Shown here piece by piece: positions 24,501 to 39,500 of a stretch of 64,000 nucleotides of DNA. Positions within the stretch are counted from its first letter, which is position 1, and the number at the start of each line of letters is the position of its first letter. Source of the stretch: Kitagawia praeruptora (lineage: Eukaryota > Streptophyta > Magnoliopsida > Apiales > Apiaceae); the NCBI GenBank assembly GCA_037693485.1, contig CM075350.1, forward strand, positions 123,936,001 through 124,000,000, written 5' to 3'. Both the position numbers and the translations under genes were made by a program. The notes below the pieces were generated by a model, which made no database searches, was not told the DNA's origin, and saw only the letters and a list, made by a program, of their open reading frames with translations.

Positions 24501-27500
24501 CTGGCTACCTTCATTCAAGTTGATTGTACAATTAGTTTTCAGAAATTTCCTTTGGAATTAGCAGAAATCTGAGATGCACGTTGTGTTTTGGACTCATTAA
24601 GTAGATGTTAAGACAACTTGTGTGATTCATGTGAGAGTAGAGCCAGTATGAGCCTTTGCTGTAGGCTGATGGTCATGTAGATCTGCATCCTTGTGTCTAG
24701 TTTCAAGGAACATCATGCTGTTTAATTGAAATTTTCTGCCTTCCATAGAACTCTGGTTCTGATTGTAGTTGTCAAAGGGTCACCCATCACTCTAGATATT
24801 TGTATATGTTACATCTGTCACCTCAACTTTGTTACTTCTTTTTGGGTATATAGCTTGCTTGTTTGTGGGTCATAATATTGTAATCCAACTGTCAGCTGTT
24901 TGGTATTTATCATGAATCTACTTCTAAAGTTTGACCAGTTGCAAACTCTTGTCCTGAAAGTTCATCTTTCATATATTCAACTCACTCTACAGTGGTGAAC
25001 TTTTAATTTTTATGGTGCATAGTTTAGTGTTTGAAACATATCTTGATAAGCTACTTTTTAAAGTTTGATCAGTTGCAAACTCTAGTCAGGATATATTATC
25101 TTGCATTTTTTGACTCTGCATAATGTTGACATCCAGAGTTTCGTACTCATGTAGTTATTCATTTATTGTCACATTATATTTCTTGCTGTCTGGTTCTTGG
25201 ACTCTCTCTGTTGTTATGGATATTGTTTTTATATTGTATTAGGATAATGTGAGAAAACTCTTGGTATTTATCTAAGATCTTCTGCAGGCTGTTCTTAATC
25301 TGCAGGTCCCTGTTGAACATTCCAAGGAAGTCAGTGATTGTAAGCATTTGATTAAAACATTAGTTATGGGTAAATATTCTTCGTTCGCTCTACTATAATT
25401 GTTTAGTGGTCCCAATGAGGTGTGTAAAATAATGTTTTTATGAGAAGGCTTCACAGCATTGCTCATAGGCAGCAAGAAATAAAATGATTAATCTGTATTT
25501 ATATTATGTCATTACATAGCTAAGGGTGATCAACAGTTTTGTTTTCCAAGTATGTCACATCACGGACCTTTATGTACGATGTTTGTATTCTTCAACTGTA
25601 AGGGAGTTGTATAGTTTATTTGATTATGGTAGTAAATTGGTACTAAGAAGTATATATCGATTTGAAGTAGTTTTCTGGTTAGTAAGACCCCAATTATTTT
25701 TTACAATTTTGTGCGAAGGAAATGCTTCAAGTATTGAAACCAATCTCCCACTCCATTACATAATTGACATCACTTGCCAAGAATGTCATTCAAATAATAT
25801 CTTTCAGTAATTACAAATGTGAAGGACTATTTGTGTTCTTCTTTACAAGGGAGTAGTCTCAAGCCTCTTCTTAATTGGAGTGCAAATGCCTTATTTTCGT
25901 GAAAATCCCAAGTCTCCTTTTTAACCAGTCAGCTACATATTTCAACATTAGAATAAAGGCATATAGCAAATCATGTTCCCAATGGTTGAATTGGAAATAC
26001 AAAATTTGTGTAGAGAGAAAGAGCAAGTACTTTATAGATATGTGGTGACTGCCAATATGGCATTACTTGATGCTTCTATTTCATTTCTCGATTTTATAGT
26101 TTCTGATGTTTTCTAAATTTTGACTTTTTAGGAATGAAGACTATCATCTGGAGTATCACTCACGCACATTTACCCCGATCACAGGTATCTCGACTTGATC
26201 GTTTTGGTTCTTCACATTTGCAGTTTCAATATTTTTTCTTATCCTTTAACTGCTTTAGGTTTCGCCATCCATACATGGGACAACTCCACAACCTCCACAA
26301 GCAAATTTGTCAATCCCACAGCCATTTAAGGGGATGAGAGAAGACGAGGTATCAAATTGTAAACATATAATTGGTTACACTCCTTAACATGATTACTTAC
26401 CATCTCTTATGGTAGGTGTGGAAAGCATCTGGTGTTCTAAAAAGTGGTGTACATTGCTTAGCTTTGTTCAAAGAAAAAGACGAGGAGAGAGAAATGGTTC
26501 ATCTTTTTTCTCAGATTTTGGCAATTATGGAACCTCGTGATCTTATGGATATGTTCTCTTTATGTATGCCAGAACTCTTTGAGTGCATGATATCAAACAC
26601 TCAACTAGTCCACATTTTCTCTACCCTTTTACAAGCTCCTAAGGTGTTTAGGCCATTCGCAGATGTTTTGGTTAATTTCCTTGTGAGCAGCAAACTTGAT
26701 GTTCTTAAACATCCAGATTCGCCTGCAGCAAAACTCGTTTTGCATCTTTTCCGTTTTCTGTTTGGTGCAGTTGCTAAGGCTCCATCAGATTGTGAAAGAA
26801 TTTTGCAGCCTCATGTGCCTGTTATAATGGAAACTTGCATGAAAAATGCTGCAGAAGTGGAGAGGCCCCTTGGTCATTTACAACTTCTCCGTACAATGTT
26901 TCGCGCACTTGCAGGCGGAAAATTTGAACTTCTTCTTCGAGATTTGATTCCTACGCTGCAACCTTGCTTAAATATGTTATTGGCTATGCTTGAAGGCCCT
27001 ATTGGTGATGATATGAGGGACCTTTTGCTGGAACTTTGCTTGACCCTTCCTGCACGCTTAAGCTCTTTGTTACCTCACCTACCCCGTCTTATGAAGCCTC
27101 TAGTTTTGTGTCTCAATGGAAGTGGCGACCTTGTGAGTTTGGGTTTGAGGACACTCGAGTTTTGGATAGACAGTTTGAATCCTGATTTCTTGGAACCAAG
27201 TATGGCCAGTGTTATGTCTGAGGTGAATTTGGCATTATGGTCTCACTTGAGACCCGCACCCTATCTTTGGGGTGGGAAATCTTTGCAGTTACTTGGCAAG
27301 TTAGGTGGTCGTAATCGACGCTTTCTAAAAGAACCTCTGGCCCTTGAGTGCAAGGAAAATCCAGAGCATGGACTGAGATTGATTCTTACTTTTGAGCCCT
27401 CAACGCCATTTTTGGTACCTCTGGATCGTTGTATTAATCTGGCTGTTGCAGCTGTCATGCACAAGAACAATGGCGTGGATGCGTTCTACCGCAAACAAGC

Positions 27501-30500
27501 CCTAAAATTTCTTCGTGTGTGCTTGTCTTCTCAGCTTAATTTACCCGGGAATATTGTTGATGAGAGTTTTACATGCGGGCATCTATCGACTATATTGAAT
27601 TCAGCAGTTGATTCATATTCAAGAAGAGCTGAGATGCCGAATATTAAGGTTGGGTTTGTTTTAAATTAGTATTTATTAGTTTCAACAAGACTAATGTAAT
27701 ACACTTCTTTATGGGGTCGTCATGAAAACCGAGGCTTGCTAACATTCTCTATAGAAATTGAAAAAAAATATCTAGCCACTCCATGTTTGAAACATTTTTT
27801 CCTCTTATTTTTATTTAAATATTCTGAACAAGTGTAGCTTCAGATCAGGTTGCATTCATGATATTTTTAATTTTCTCTGCTAATGACAATGTAGTCATTG
27901 TTTTTCTCTTGTTTGAGTTAGCTTTTTGGGTTTTACTTTCATACGTGTTACTTTTAGAAGTAGCGATATTAATATAAATGTTAGTATGCATACTCACTAA
28001 GACTTAATTATAGTTTTAATTTTGTATAATTTATGACACTTTTTCCCCAATCTTGCCACATTTTGGAGTGACATAGAAAATATGTCAAGTCCTGCCCCCT
28101 CATGCTTGTAGATAGTTTATGACCACTTCCTTCAAATTTCTTATCGTCGTCAGGTGTCCCTTTCCTCGGTTTCCAAATAGTGAAAGAAAGGAAGGTGCGG
28201 CAGATGATTATCACTTATCAGTATTTTTTGTGTTATGAATATAATCAGAGGGGTTGTTTATGTTATTACAAAGACGAATTGTATAAAATCCAGGTAATTT
28301 CTGTGTGGAAATAGATGTTATTTGCCCGCATAATTTTAAACATTTCTATCACGGTACTTAGGCTGAACTTTTTGCTACTATGTCATACTGGGTAGTGGGT
28401 ACGAACTTTCCATTAAGATTAAAATATCAGTGCAACTAATACTCCAATTCTAGTGTTAAATGGTTCTCAGAGAATTGCAGAAAAAATTACCAGTCACAAG
28501 CATTAAAATGTCCTTTTTACAGGGTTGAGGATAACAACTGAGAAAGTTGATATTCCTGGGGCAACAAATGTAATTTAATGAAGTTTTAATAGTATTCTCT
28601 CATGTATCCTGATCCTTCTTACTTTGTCTGAAATAGAAGAAGAAATTAAGTACAGTTTGTATCATGAGGCTGAGACATATGTTGTACTGTCAAAGGTGAC
28701 AGCTGTGCTTCATTTTTCCCTCTTAGTTCTAGATTAACAGGTGTTTCGTCAGTTAAAATCAGTGTGTTATTAAGTGTACACGTAATCATATTTATGATAA
28801 AATAAGTAGGTTATGAATTACATTGAATTTAAAGTGGATTTGAGGAAAATTGGTTCGGCCATGTACCATTTTTGGTATTGGAAGTGCTATGGATCCATGT
28901 TGCCAGTGGAAGACTTTTTTAGTATTTGCTATCATAGTAAATAAGTTACTTTTGTCCAAACTTTGTACTTCTATATCAGCTTACTTTTCTTTTTGCCTTT
29001 CTTAATACATGCTCTTTTTAAATTATTATTAATTAAATTCATTATTAGCTTTATATCATTTTCAACATCAGTTTAATCAATAAATATTATTTTTTGTAGG
29101 CTGACTTGGGTGTAAAAACGAAGACCCAACTTATGGCGGAGAAGTCTGTTTTTAAAATACTTCTGATGACTATCATTGCCACGAGTGCAGAACCAGAGTT
29201 ACATGATCCCAAGGATGAATCCGTTGTTAATATTTGCCGCCATTTTGCCATCCTCTTTCACATAGAAAATGCCTCTGGTAATACCTCTAGTTCTTCAGCT
29301 ACACTTGGTGGTTCTCTGCTTTCATCAAGCACAAAGTCAAGGAATAATACTTCCACTAATTTGAAGGAGCTTGATCCTATGATATTTCTGGATGCGTTAG
29401 TGGAGGTGCTGGCAGATGAAAATAGGACTCATGCTAAATCTGCTCTAAGTGCACTGAACGTCTTTGCTGAGACCCTTCTGTTTCTTGCCCGCTCAAGACA
29501 TAATGATGCACTTCTGTCAAGAGGTGGCCCAGGAACTCCTATGATTGTATCTAGTCCATCAATGAGTCCTGTTTATTCCCCACCTGCAAGCATCCGTATC
29601 CCTGTGTTTGAGCAACTTTTACCTCGTCTTTTGCATTGTTGCTATGGAAGTACATGGCAAGCTCAAATTGGAGGAGTGATGGGGCTGGGTGCTCTGGTTG
29701 GAAAGGTCACTGTAGAAACTTTATGCATATTTCAGGTGAGGATCATTCGGGGGCTCGTTTATGTTCTTAAACGACTTCCTGTATTTGCTACTAAAGAGCA
29801 GGAAGAGACAAGTCAGGTGCTTACCCAGGTTCTTCGCGTGGTGAATAATGTTGATGAAGCAAACAGCGAAGCTCGCAGACAAAGTTTTCAAGGAGTTGTA
29901 GAATTTCTTGCTTCAGAATTATTTAATGCCAATGCATCTTTGAATGTAAGGAAGATTGTACAGTCATGTTTGGCACTTTTGGCGAGTAGAACTGGCAGTG
30001 AGGTTTCTGAATTGCTTGAACCTCTGTACCAGCCTTTGCTACAGCCTCTTATTGTTCGTTCTCTACGAGCAAAGACTGTCGATCAGCAGGTGAGCCTTAT
30101 GTTTGCCTTTAGTGCCATTTTTTTATTAATTGTATAATAAAAAATAATTGAATAGAAATATTGATCTACATGTATTGATAGGTTGGGACAGTTACTGCTT
30201 TAAATTTCTGCTTGGCCTTGAGGCCTCCGCTGCTGAAGTTGACACAAGAACTAGTAAGTTTTCTGCAAGATGCACTACAAATAGCCGAGGCTGATGAATC
30301 TGTATGGGTTGTGAAGTTTATGAACCCAAAAGTGGTCACATCATTGAACAAGCTTCGGACTGCATGCATTGAGCTGTTATGTACTGCTATGGCTTGGGCA
30401 GATTTCAAGACACAGAATCATTCTGAACTGCGGGCAAAAGTTATATCCATGTTTTTCAAGTCTTTGACCAGCAGGACGCCGGAAATCGTAGCTGTTGCTA

Positions 30501-30524
30501 AAGAGGGCTTAAGACAGGTCTGTT

Positions 30525-30564
<40 letters not shown>

Positions 30565-33500
30565 ATTTTTTTTTTGTTACCTGGAATTATTTTCTGGTGA
30601 GCTATAGCAATATTCTTGACTTAATCTATGAACCAGAGTTTTGGTTAGTTTCTTTTAATTCTTTTGTTTATACTTCACGAAAAGATTTGTATTTATGACT
30701 GTTAATTCCAGTTGGTATGTGTATGTTAGTTTGGTGAATTACTTGTTTTTCATCAAATCAGGTTAAATTCTAAGCATATTTCTTAGAAAATAAATCCACT
30801 AAATATACTAGGTAGGATCTCTCCTCATAATGTGCATTGTAAGATGCTTGCAGGACTTTGTTTCTCAGTTGATATTTCTTGCTTTCTAGTTTTATGTTCA
30901 AAACACATTCTTCGTTTTCCTTATGGTGAAGTGCATTTTGTAGGTTATTTTGCAGCAAAGGATGCCCAAGGAACTTCTACAGAGTAGCCTACGGCCTATA
31001 TTAGTTAACTTGGCACATACCAAGAATCTTAGTATGCCACTTTTGCAAGGTCTGGCCCGCCTACTTGAGCTCCTGTCCAACTGGTTTAATGTCACCTTGG
31101 GAGGCAAATTGTTGGAGCACCTTAAGAAATGGTTGGAACCTGAAAAACTTGCTCAGTGTCAAAAATCATGGAAGCCTGGTGAAGAGCCAAAGATAGCAGC
31201 TGGTGAGTTATATAGTGTTTAGATTCATGACAAGTTGTCTAGTTTTAAAGTCCCAGATCTGACTCACACCTGCAAAATTATCATAATGTAATTTTTTTAA
31301 TGGATTTTTTGCAGCCATTATCGAGCTCTTCCATCTCCTTCCTAATGCAGCTGGGAAATTCCTTGATGAACTTGTAACATTGACCATTGATTTGGAGATT
31401 GCACTTCCCCCAGGACAGTTTTATAGTGAGATTAACAGTCCGTACCGTCTTCCACTTACAAAATTTTTGAACAAGTATCCTACTGCTGGCGTAGACTATT
31501 TCCTTGCTCGTCTGAATCAGCCAAAATATTTCCGGAGGTAAGCTCAAATTTCATAGATGGAGTTGCTTAAATACCATCATTTGCTCTGTTATACTTTAAT
31601 ATTTAAATGAGAATGGCTACTTACTGATTCCTTTATCTCTTGATGTAATGCAGATTTATGTACATAATCCGGTCAGATGCTGGTCAACCTTTGAGGGAAG
31701 AACTTGCCAAGTCTCCCGATAAAATACTTGCAAATGCCTTTCCCGAATTTCTGCCAAAGTCTGAGGCATCAGCAGCTCAGGCTACCTTTGCTTCATCATC
31801 AGTCGGTGATGAGGCCCTTGTTGCTCCTCCACCTGAACCATCTAACCAGCCAGCTGCAGCTCCTGTAGGGACAACAGATGCTTATTTTCAAGGGCTTGCT
31901 TTGATAAAAACATTGGTGAAGTTAATGCCTGGATGGCTGCACAGTAATCGCGCTGTTTTTGACACATTAGTTCTTTTGTGGAAGTCAACTGCAAGAATAG
32001 CTCGTTTACAAAATGAGCAAGAATTGAACTTGGTGCAAGTATGTTTGATGTTCCTCTATGCACGCACCCCTCTTCTTCCCAACACATGCACTCTTTTGTA
32101 CTAATGTCATGATTGTTGAAATTATGCAGGTGAAAGAAAGCAAATGGCTAGTCAAATGCTTCCTAAATTACTTGCGCAATGATAAAACAGAAGTCAATGT
32201 GCTGTTTGATATTCTATCCATCTTCTTGTTTCATACTCGTATTGATTTTACTTTTCTGAAGGAGTTCTATATCATTGAGGTTTGTTTTGCTGATGTCATT
32301 AATTTTTTATGCGGCTATTTTTTGTTCCTTCTGAAAATTACTATATGATGTATGCTATATTGTTGATCCAAGTTTTATCAAAACATTTAGGTGGCTGAAG
32401 GATATGAAACGAATATGAAGAAAACTCTCCTTTCACATTTTTTGGACATATTTCAGTCAAAGCAGCTAGGCCATGATCATTTGGTGGTTATCATGCAAAT
32501 GCTCATTCTTCCTATGTTAGCTCATACTTTTCAGAATAATCAAACTTGGGATGTTGTTGACCCTAGTATAATTAAAACAATTGTTGACAGCCTTCTTGAT
32601 CCTCCAGAAGAGGTATGACTCATGGTTATTTTTTCTCTTGAGTGTATTTATTTATCATTAACTGTTTAAATTGTTCGATTCCCTTCTCTTTCTTTCTTTC
32701 AATAATTATGTATGCTACACAGGTCTCCGCTGATTATGACGAGCCATTGAGGATTGAGCTTTTACAGCTTGCAACTCTACTTCTTAAGTATTTGCAGACT
32801 GACCTTGTACACCATCGGAAAGAACTCATCAAGTTTGGCTGGAATCATCTCAAACGCGAAGACAGTGCTAGTAAGCAGTGGGCATTTGTTAATGTTTGCC
32901 ACTTCTTGGAGGCCTATCAGGCTCCTGAGAAAATTATACTTCAGGTACCTTCGTTGAGTTGCAGTTAAAACTTAAAACAGAGATGTACAATATAAGATAA
33001 TATGTTCTTACTAAAGGGCATATTATCAGCAAAATAGAAGTAAATAAGAGTGGTTTTTTATATGATTTCACAAGGAACCACAGGATGTTAAAATAGCCCT
33101 TATAAGCCAGGCTTCTGATGTTCACACTAGTGCACTGGCTTGAGATGTACATTTTATTACTTTTAGTCTATTTGCAGGATTTTCTGTCAGAGGACCTGAA
33201 GGTCAATTTATCTACCAGTATCTCAGTACAACTTCTAGGTAGCTTACTTAGTTTTGAAGAAAGTCCACAGATTAGAGCTGTTCTTGTACCACTTACTATG
33301 CTATTAGGATTCTGAAATAGAACTCCCAGAGAGAAATCTTATACACACCAACTTTTCAAGACTATAGATGTGGTGTTACCCTCATAATGTCCAGAGTCCC
33401 CCCCCCCCCCCCCCCCACACACACACCCCTTACCTGGTGTGGAGTTTGTTAATTCTGTATAGTAGTACCTCAAGACATCTGAGTTTCATTAGTGCTTTCA

Positions 33501-36500
33501 TATTTCCTAATAGGTCCTGTTCCTGTATGTAGGGCCAAATCAATTTTTTAAAGCAGTTTTAATTTATGAAGAATATGTATATAATGGACTCGTAAATGCA
33601 AATTGAAACTGCAGGTATTTGTTGCTCTTCTTCGTACATGCCAACCAGAGAACAAGATGTTGGTCAAGCAAGCTCTTGATATACTAATGCCAGCTCTTCC
33701 ACGAAGATTACCTATGGGTGACTCTCGTATGCCAATATGGATACGTTACACTAAAAAAATTCTTGTTGAGGAAGGACACTCGGTTCCGAACCTGATCCAC
33801 ATTTTCCAGCTCATTGTGAGGCATTCTGATCTCTTTTATAATTGTCGAGCTCAATTTGTGCCCCAGATGGTAAATTCTCTTAGTCGCCTTGGACTACCAT
33901 ATAATACTACAACAGAGAATCGCCGACTTGCAATTGAACTTGCTGGGTTGGTTGTTAGTTGGGAGAGACAGAGACAAAAAGAAACTACAGGAATGGTGGA
34001 CGGTGACCTTTCAAGTCAGAATAGCGAAAATATCAATCATACCTCTGGGGCTATTGAGCCTAAGCGTCCAGTGGAGGGTTCTACATTATCTGAAGATTTA
34101 ACTAAAAGATTAAAGGTTGAACCTGGCCTTCAATCCCTTCCTGTTATGTCTCCTGGTGGTCCCTCATCAGTTCCTAACATCGAAACGCCAGGATCTGCTG
34201 GACAACCTGATGAAGAATTTAAGCCTAATGCCGCAATGGAGGAAATGATTATTAATTTTCTAATAAGAGTAAGGCTTTGTCCAATTACCGGAAATACATC
34301 TGCCTAGAATAATTTACGGATTTGTTAGTATCAATTTCCTCTGAACACACAGTACATGCATCAAAAAACATTTTAATTGTTTAAGTTGATAATCTGTAGT
34401 TTGTTTTGGTTTAAACCACGAATAATTGTCGTTTCAATCCTATTTAGGTGGCCTTGGTTATAGAACCCAAGGATAAGGAAGCAAGTCTAATGTATAAACA
34501 AGCTTTGGAACTCCTTTCTCAAGCTCTAGATGTGTGGCCAAATGCAAATGTTAAATTTAACTATTTGGAAAAGCTTCTAAGCAGTATACAGCCAACCCAG
34601 TCAAAGGACCCATCCACAGCGCTTGCTCAGGGATTGGATGTTATGAACAAGGTTTTGGAGAAACAACCACATTTGTTCATCAGGAATAATATAAGCCAAA
34701 TATCTCAAGTAAGTTTCTTGGCATATGAATATGATTTTATACGGAAAATGTATGCTTGAGATAGAAAAATTGCCATAATATTTACCACCGTGTTCTACAG
34801 ATTCTTGAGCCTTGTTTCAAGTACAAAATGTTAGACGCTGGAAAGTCATTGTGTTCACTGTTAAAGATGGTTTTCCTAGCATTTCCTTCTGAAGCTGCAA
34901 GTACTCCGCCTGAAGTGAAGACATTGTATACAAAGGTCAACGATATTATTCAGAAGCATCTTGGGGCTGTTGCAGCTCCACAGACAGCAGGGGAAGATAA
35001 CTCTGCCCAAATGATTAGCTTTGTGCTGTTTGTCATGAAAACCTTGGCGGAGGTGCAAGAAAACATTATTGATCCTTACAATTTGGTTCGTGTTTTTCAG
35101 CGTTTAGCTCGAGATATGGGATCAGCAACCGGTTCCTTTGTGAAACAAGTAAGCTGTCATTCCACTTAGTATATGTTACTCTTATGAAGTTCATATATTT
35201 ACATGATTAGTTGGTGCATTCATTTATTGCATCTCAATTGTTTTTACATAAATGAACATAATTTTTTTCGTGATTTATGTTTCTTGTAAATATGGGGTGT
35301 ATATGATATGGTAAACAATGGAAGAGAGTCGACAACAATACGTTCAATCTTTCTCAGAAAAAAGCGGATTGGATCTTGAACCCCTTAAATCACTCCTGAA
35401 ATCAGTGCTCAATCAGTAATCTTAATCACTCCTGAAAAAGATTAAAGGTTTGAATATCACTCCTGATACTCAAAGTAATTCAGAAGAACAATATTTGTTA
35501 CATCAACTCTGATCCCTGAGGTTAGACTAGGGCTGTACATGAGCCGAGCCGAGTCGAACACTGTCAGGCTCGAGTTGGAGCTTGAGCCATAAATATCAAG
35601 CTTGAAACTCGGCTCGTAAAATGTTCGATATATTCGAGATCGGCTCGAAAGATCGAATCGATTTTATGAAATAGTGAGAAAAGCTTGAATGTCACAAGTT
35701 CGGTTCGAGTTCGACTTGATTAAATATGAAAAATATATATAAATATTGAATATTCATAAAATTATGTATAAATAACATATAAATAATAAATAAAATACAA
35801 GCTCGATTAGGCTCGCGAGCCGCACGAACCGAGTAGTATAAAGCTCGAGCTCGGCTCGGTAGACTATTCGAAGAGCTCGAGCTCGAGCTCGGCTCAATTA
35901 TTATCGAATTGAATTTGAGTAGCTCACGAACAGCTTGGATCATTTACACCCATAGGTTAGACATATTTAATTTATACCGATTATAATAGCAAACCTCCGA
36001 TATTACAACCCTAATTTTTACTGGACAAAAACCAGGCCAAGTATACATATTTACACCAGGTAAAACCATGGGCTTATTAACTAGTAATATACATACATAA
36101 AATATAAAAAGCGCAAGGCCATGCTTTACCCCAAGGTTACTGAGTAAGCCAAGTAATACAGCACAAAACTCCTGCCTTGATGCAAATGAATTAAAACCAA
36201 CTGAATCGAGAACTAAACAACAGATTCTTCAACTGGTGCCTTCGATTCTGCATCAGTATAATTGTAGTTACAAATACTGATTGTTTTTCCATTCGAGTCT
36301 TTATTTGTGCCGCCTTCTCCTTCTCTTCAACCATCTGTCCCTTTCATTTGATAAACTTTTCTCATCTATCCTTTTTCAAAATTAAGTTACAGTAGTTTCA
36401 ATTGATTTGTTTCCACAGTTTCATATTTTTAATTTTAAGAGGCGATGATTAGAATAATCATTTCTCGACGGTTGATTTATTTTGGGTATTTGTAAGTATC

Positions 36501-39500
36501 CATAGTAAATTTGATGACCGAGTTTGTGCGTGTCTGAGCCTCATCTACATATATATATTGTTCTTGTTTATTTTTATATAAATTTGAACTTGCAAATGCA
36601 AACCCACTTTTTCACTATAGCTAAGTAGATAAAGAAGAATATGGGCATAAAATGTGAATCCAATATCTGGTGTATAATACAGATCAAAGAGTTAAACCAT
36701 CTGAGTATTTTATTAGCAGGATCCTAATTCTTCATAGGGTCAAACTTGTATAGAAGGCAAGAGAATTAACAATTGTCTCATAGTAGATAATCCTGAGAAG
36801 TTTCTTATATATTTTACCTTTAATTTTCACAGGATGAATATACTTGTATATTACCCATATCATCCTGAATTTTAATTCCTTCGGGTCTGTAAAGGTTTCT
36901 TCTAAATAAATAATTTAGTAATGATTGCTTGCAATGTGTCTGGATTCCCCCCCCCCCCCCCCAATTTGCAGGCAAGTCTTGTTTAATGGTTCTATGTGTA
37001 ATTTGATTTAGGGTCAAAGAATAGATCCAGATTCAGCTGTGAGTTCTACTCGCCAAGGTGCTGATTTGGGAGTTATCATAGATAATCTTAAATCTGTACT
37101 GAAACTTATTAGTCAAAGGGTTATGCTTGTTCCGGACTGTAAGCGTTTAGTAACTCAGATTCTGAACTCTTTACTATCGGAGAAGGGGACTGATCAAACT
37201 GTCCTCCTATGCGTACTTGATGTCATAAAGGGGTGGATTGAAGACAATTTTGGTCTTTCGGGAATGTCCGGTGCATCTAGTAATTTTCTTACGCCAAAAG
37301 AAGTAGTTGCTTTCCTTCAGAAGCTTTCGCAAGTTGACAAGCTGAACTTCTCCACAACTTCTATTGAAGAGTGGGACAGCAAATATCTTCAGCTTCTGTA
37401 TGGCCTTTGTGCAGATTCAAATAAGTAAGTAGTAGATTTAATACCCTTATGAAAAGTGGTCTTCCAGGCTTGCATTATGTTTGCGGTCTTATGTTTGGAT
37501 CAGTTATACTTTTTGACATTTACTGAACAAAAAAGATGTAGTAGATTTGTTATTTTTTTTTTATTCCCCAAAGTTTTAGGTGTAAGTTGTTCATGTATTA
37601 ATGTTAACCACCTATTGACTTCTAGGTTTCCGCTTTCCCTACGCCAAGAAGTTTTTCAGAAGATTGAGAGGCAATTTTTGCTTGGTTTAAGGGCGAAGGA
37701 TCCTGAAATCAGGATGAAATTCTTTTCCCTATATCACGAGTCTCTGGGCAAAACACTTTTTACAAGGCTGCAGTATATTATACAGATTCAAGATTGGGAA
37801 GCTTTAAGCGACGTCTTCTGGCTAAAGCAAGGTCTTGATCTTCTTCTTGCCATCTTGGTTGAGGATAAGCCTATAACACTTGCTCCAAATTCTGCCAAAT
37901 TACCCTCACTTTTAGTCGCAAGTTCTCTCTCTGATATTTCTGCGAAGCAACCTATGATCACAGATGCTGCAGAAAGTGCTGAGGACGGCCCTTTAACATT
38001 TGATGCCCTTGTTTTGAAGCACGGCCAGTTTCTAAGCCAAATGAGCCGACTTCAGGTATTGTGTTGTGTACTCTGTGCTGTTACTTTAAGGTTTAGTATT
38101 GCTGTCCATGTTAAGGGTGTATATCTATGTATCTTTAAAATATTAAAGTCCTTGCAGCAGCTTTATTAAATTGTATATCACCGTATTTGCTATTTTTTAT
38201 CGAGATTTGAAGGTGCATTTGCACACCTTCCAGCATTGTCTCTTCAACACCTTCGGATACATCTCGTAGCTTGTGTTTTTGTTTGCTTTGACTTTGAATA
38301 TCCCCCCCCCCCTGCAGGTCGCTGATCTCGTTGTTCCACTGAGGGAATTGGCCCATACAGATCCAAATGTTGCATATCATTTGTGGGTCTTGGTGTTTCC
38401 AATTGTGTGGGTGACCTTACACAAGGAGGAACAGGTGGCACTTGCTAAGCCAATGATAAATTTGTTGTCAAAAGACTATCACAAGAAGCAGCAGTCAAGC
38501 AGGCCCAATGTCGTGCAAGCTCTTATGGAAGGCCTTCAATTAAGCCACCCTCAACCGCGAATGCCTAGCGAGCTCATTAAATATATTGGAAAAACATATA
38601 ATGCTTGGCACATTGCATTGGGGCTTCTGGAAAGCCATGTTATGTTGTTTTTGAATGACTCAAAGTGCTCAGAGTCTCTGGCTGAGCTTTACCGCTTGCT
38701 TAATGAAGAAGATATGAGATGTGGATTGTGGAAGAAGCGTTCAATGACAGCTGAAACTAGGGCTGGGCTCTCACTTGTCCAGCATGGTTACTGGCAGCGA
38801 GCTCAAAGCCTCTTCTATCAAGCCATGCTCAAGGCAACTCAAGGGACCTATAGCAACACTGTTCCCAAAGCTGAGATGTGCCTTTGGGAAGAACAATGGC
38901 TGTATTGTGCTAGTCAACTCAGTCAGTGGGATGTGCTAGTTGACTTTGGTAAACTTGTGGAAAATTATGAAATATTGCTCGATAGTCTCTGGAAGCAACC
39001 TGATTGGACCTATTTAAAAGATCATGTAATACCGAAGGCTCAAGTAGAAGAAACTCCAAAACTTCGTATCATTCAGGCTTATTTCTCTCTTCATGAAAAT
39101 AAAACAAATGGTGTAGCTGATGCAGAAAACATTGTGGGGAAAGGGGTAGATCTAGCTTTGGAACAGTGGTGGCAGTTACCTGAAATGTCTATTCATTCTA
39201 GAATTCCTCTTTTGCATCAATTTCAACAGTTAGTTGAGATTCAAGAATCCGCCAGAGTTATAGTTGACATTGCTAACGGGAATAAACCTGCTGGAACTTC
39301 TGCTGTTGGTATGCATGGTGGTCTCTATGCAGATCTCAAAGATATCCTTGAAACTTGGAGACTCCGAACTCCAAACGAGTGGGACAATTCTTCTGTTTGG
39401 TATGATCTGCTTCAATGGAGAAATGAAATGTATAATTCAGTAATTGATGCTTTCAAAGATTTTGGGTCAACTAATTCGCAACTTCATCACCTTGGTTACC

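Noticed and set aside
33118..33315. Open frame in Tra1/TRRAP intron 21 (FLSEDLKVNLSTSISVQLL)
   Set aside because: It looks like a possible exon, but exon 21 to exon 22 already joins in frame at the conserved IILQ-VFVALLRT junction, and this stretch has no family similarity or donor in phase.
36965..36971. Acceptor TTTGCAG for exon 25
   Set aside because: Using it adds GCA AGT CTT GTT TAA, a premature stop. The acceptor at 37010-37011 gives the in-frame join GQRIDPDS.
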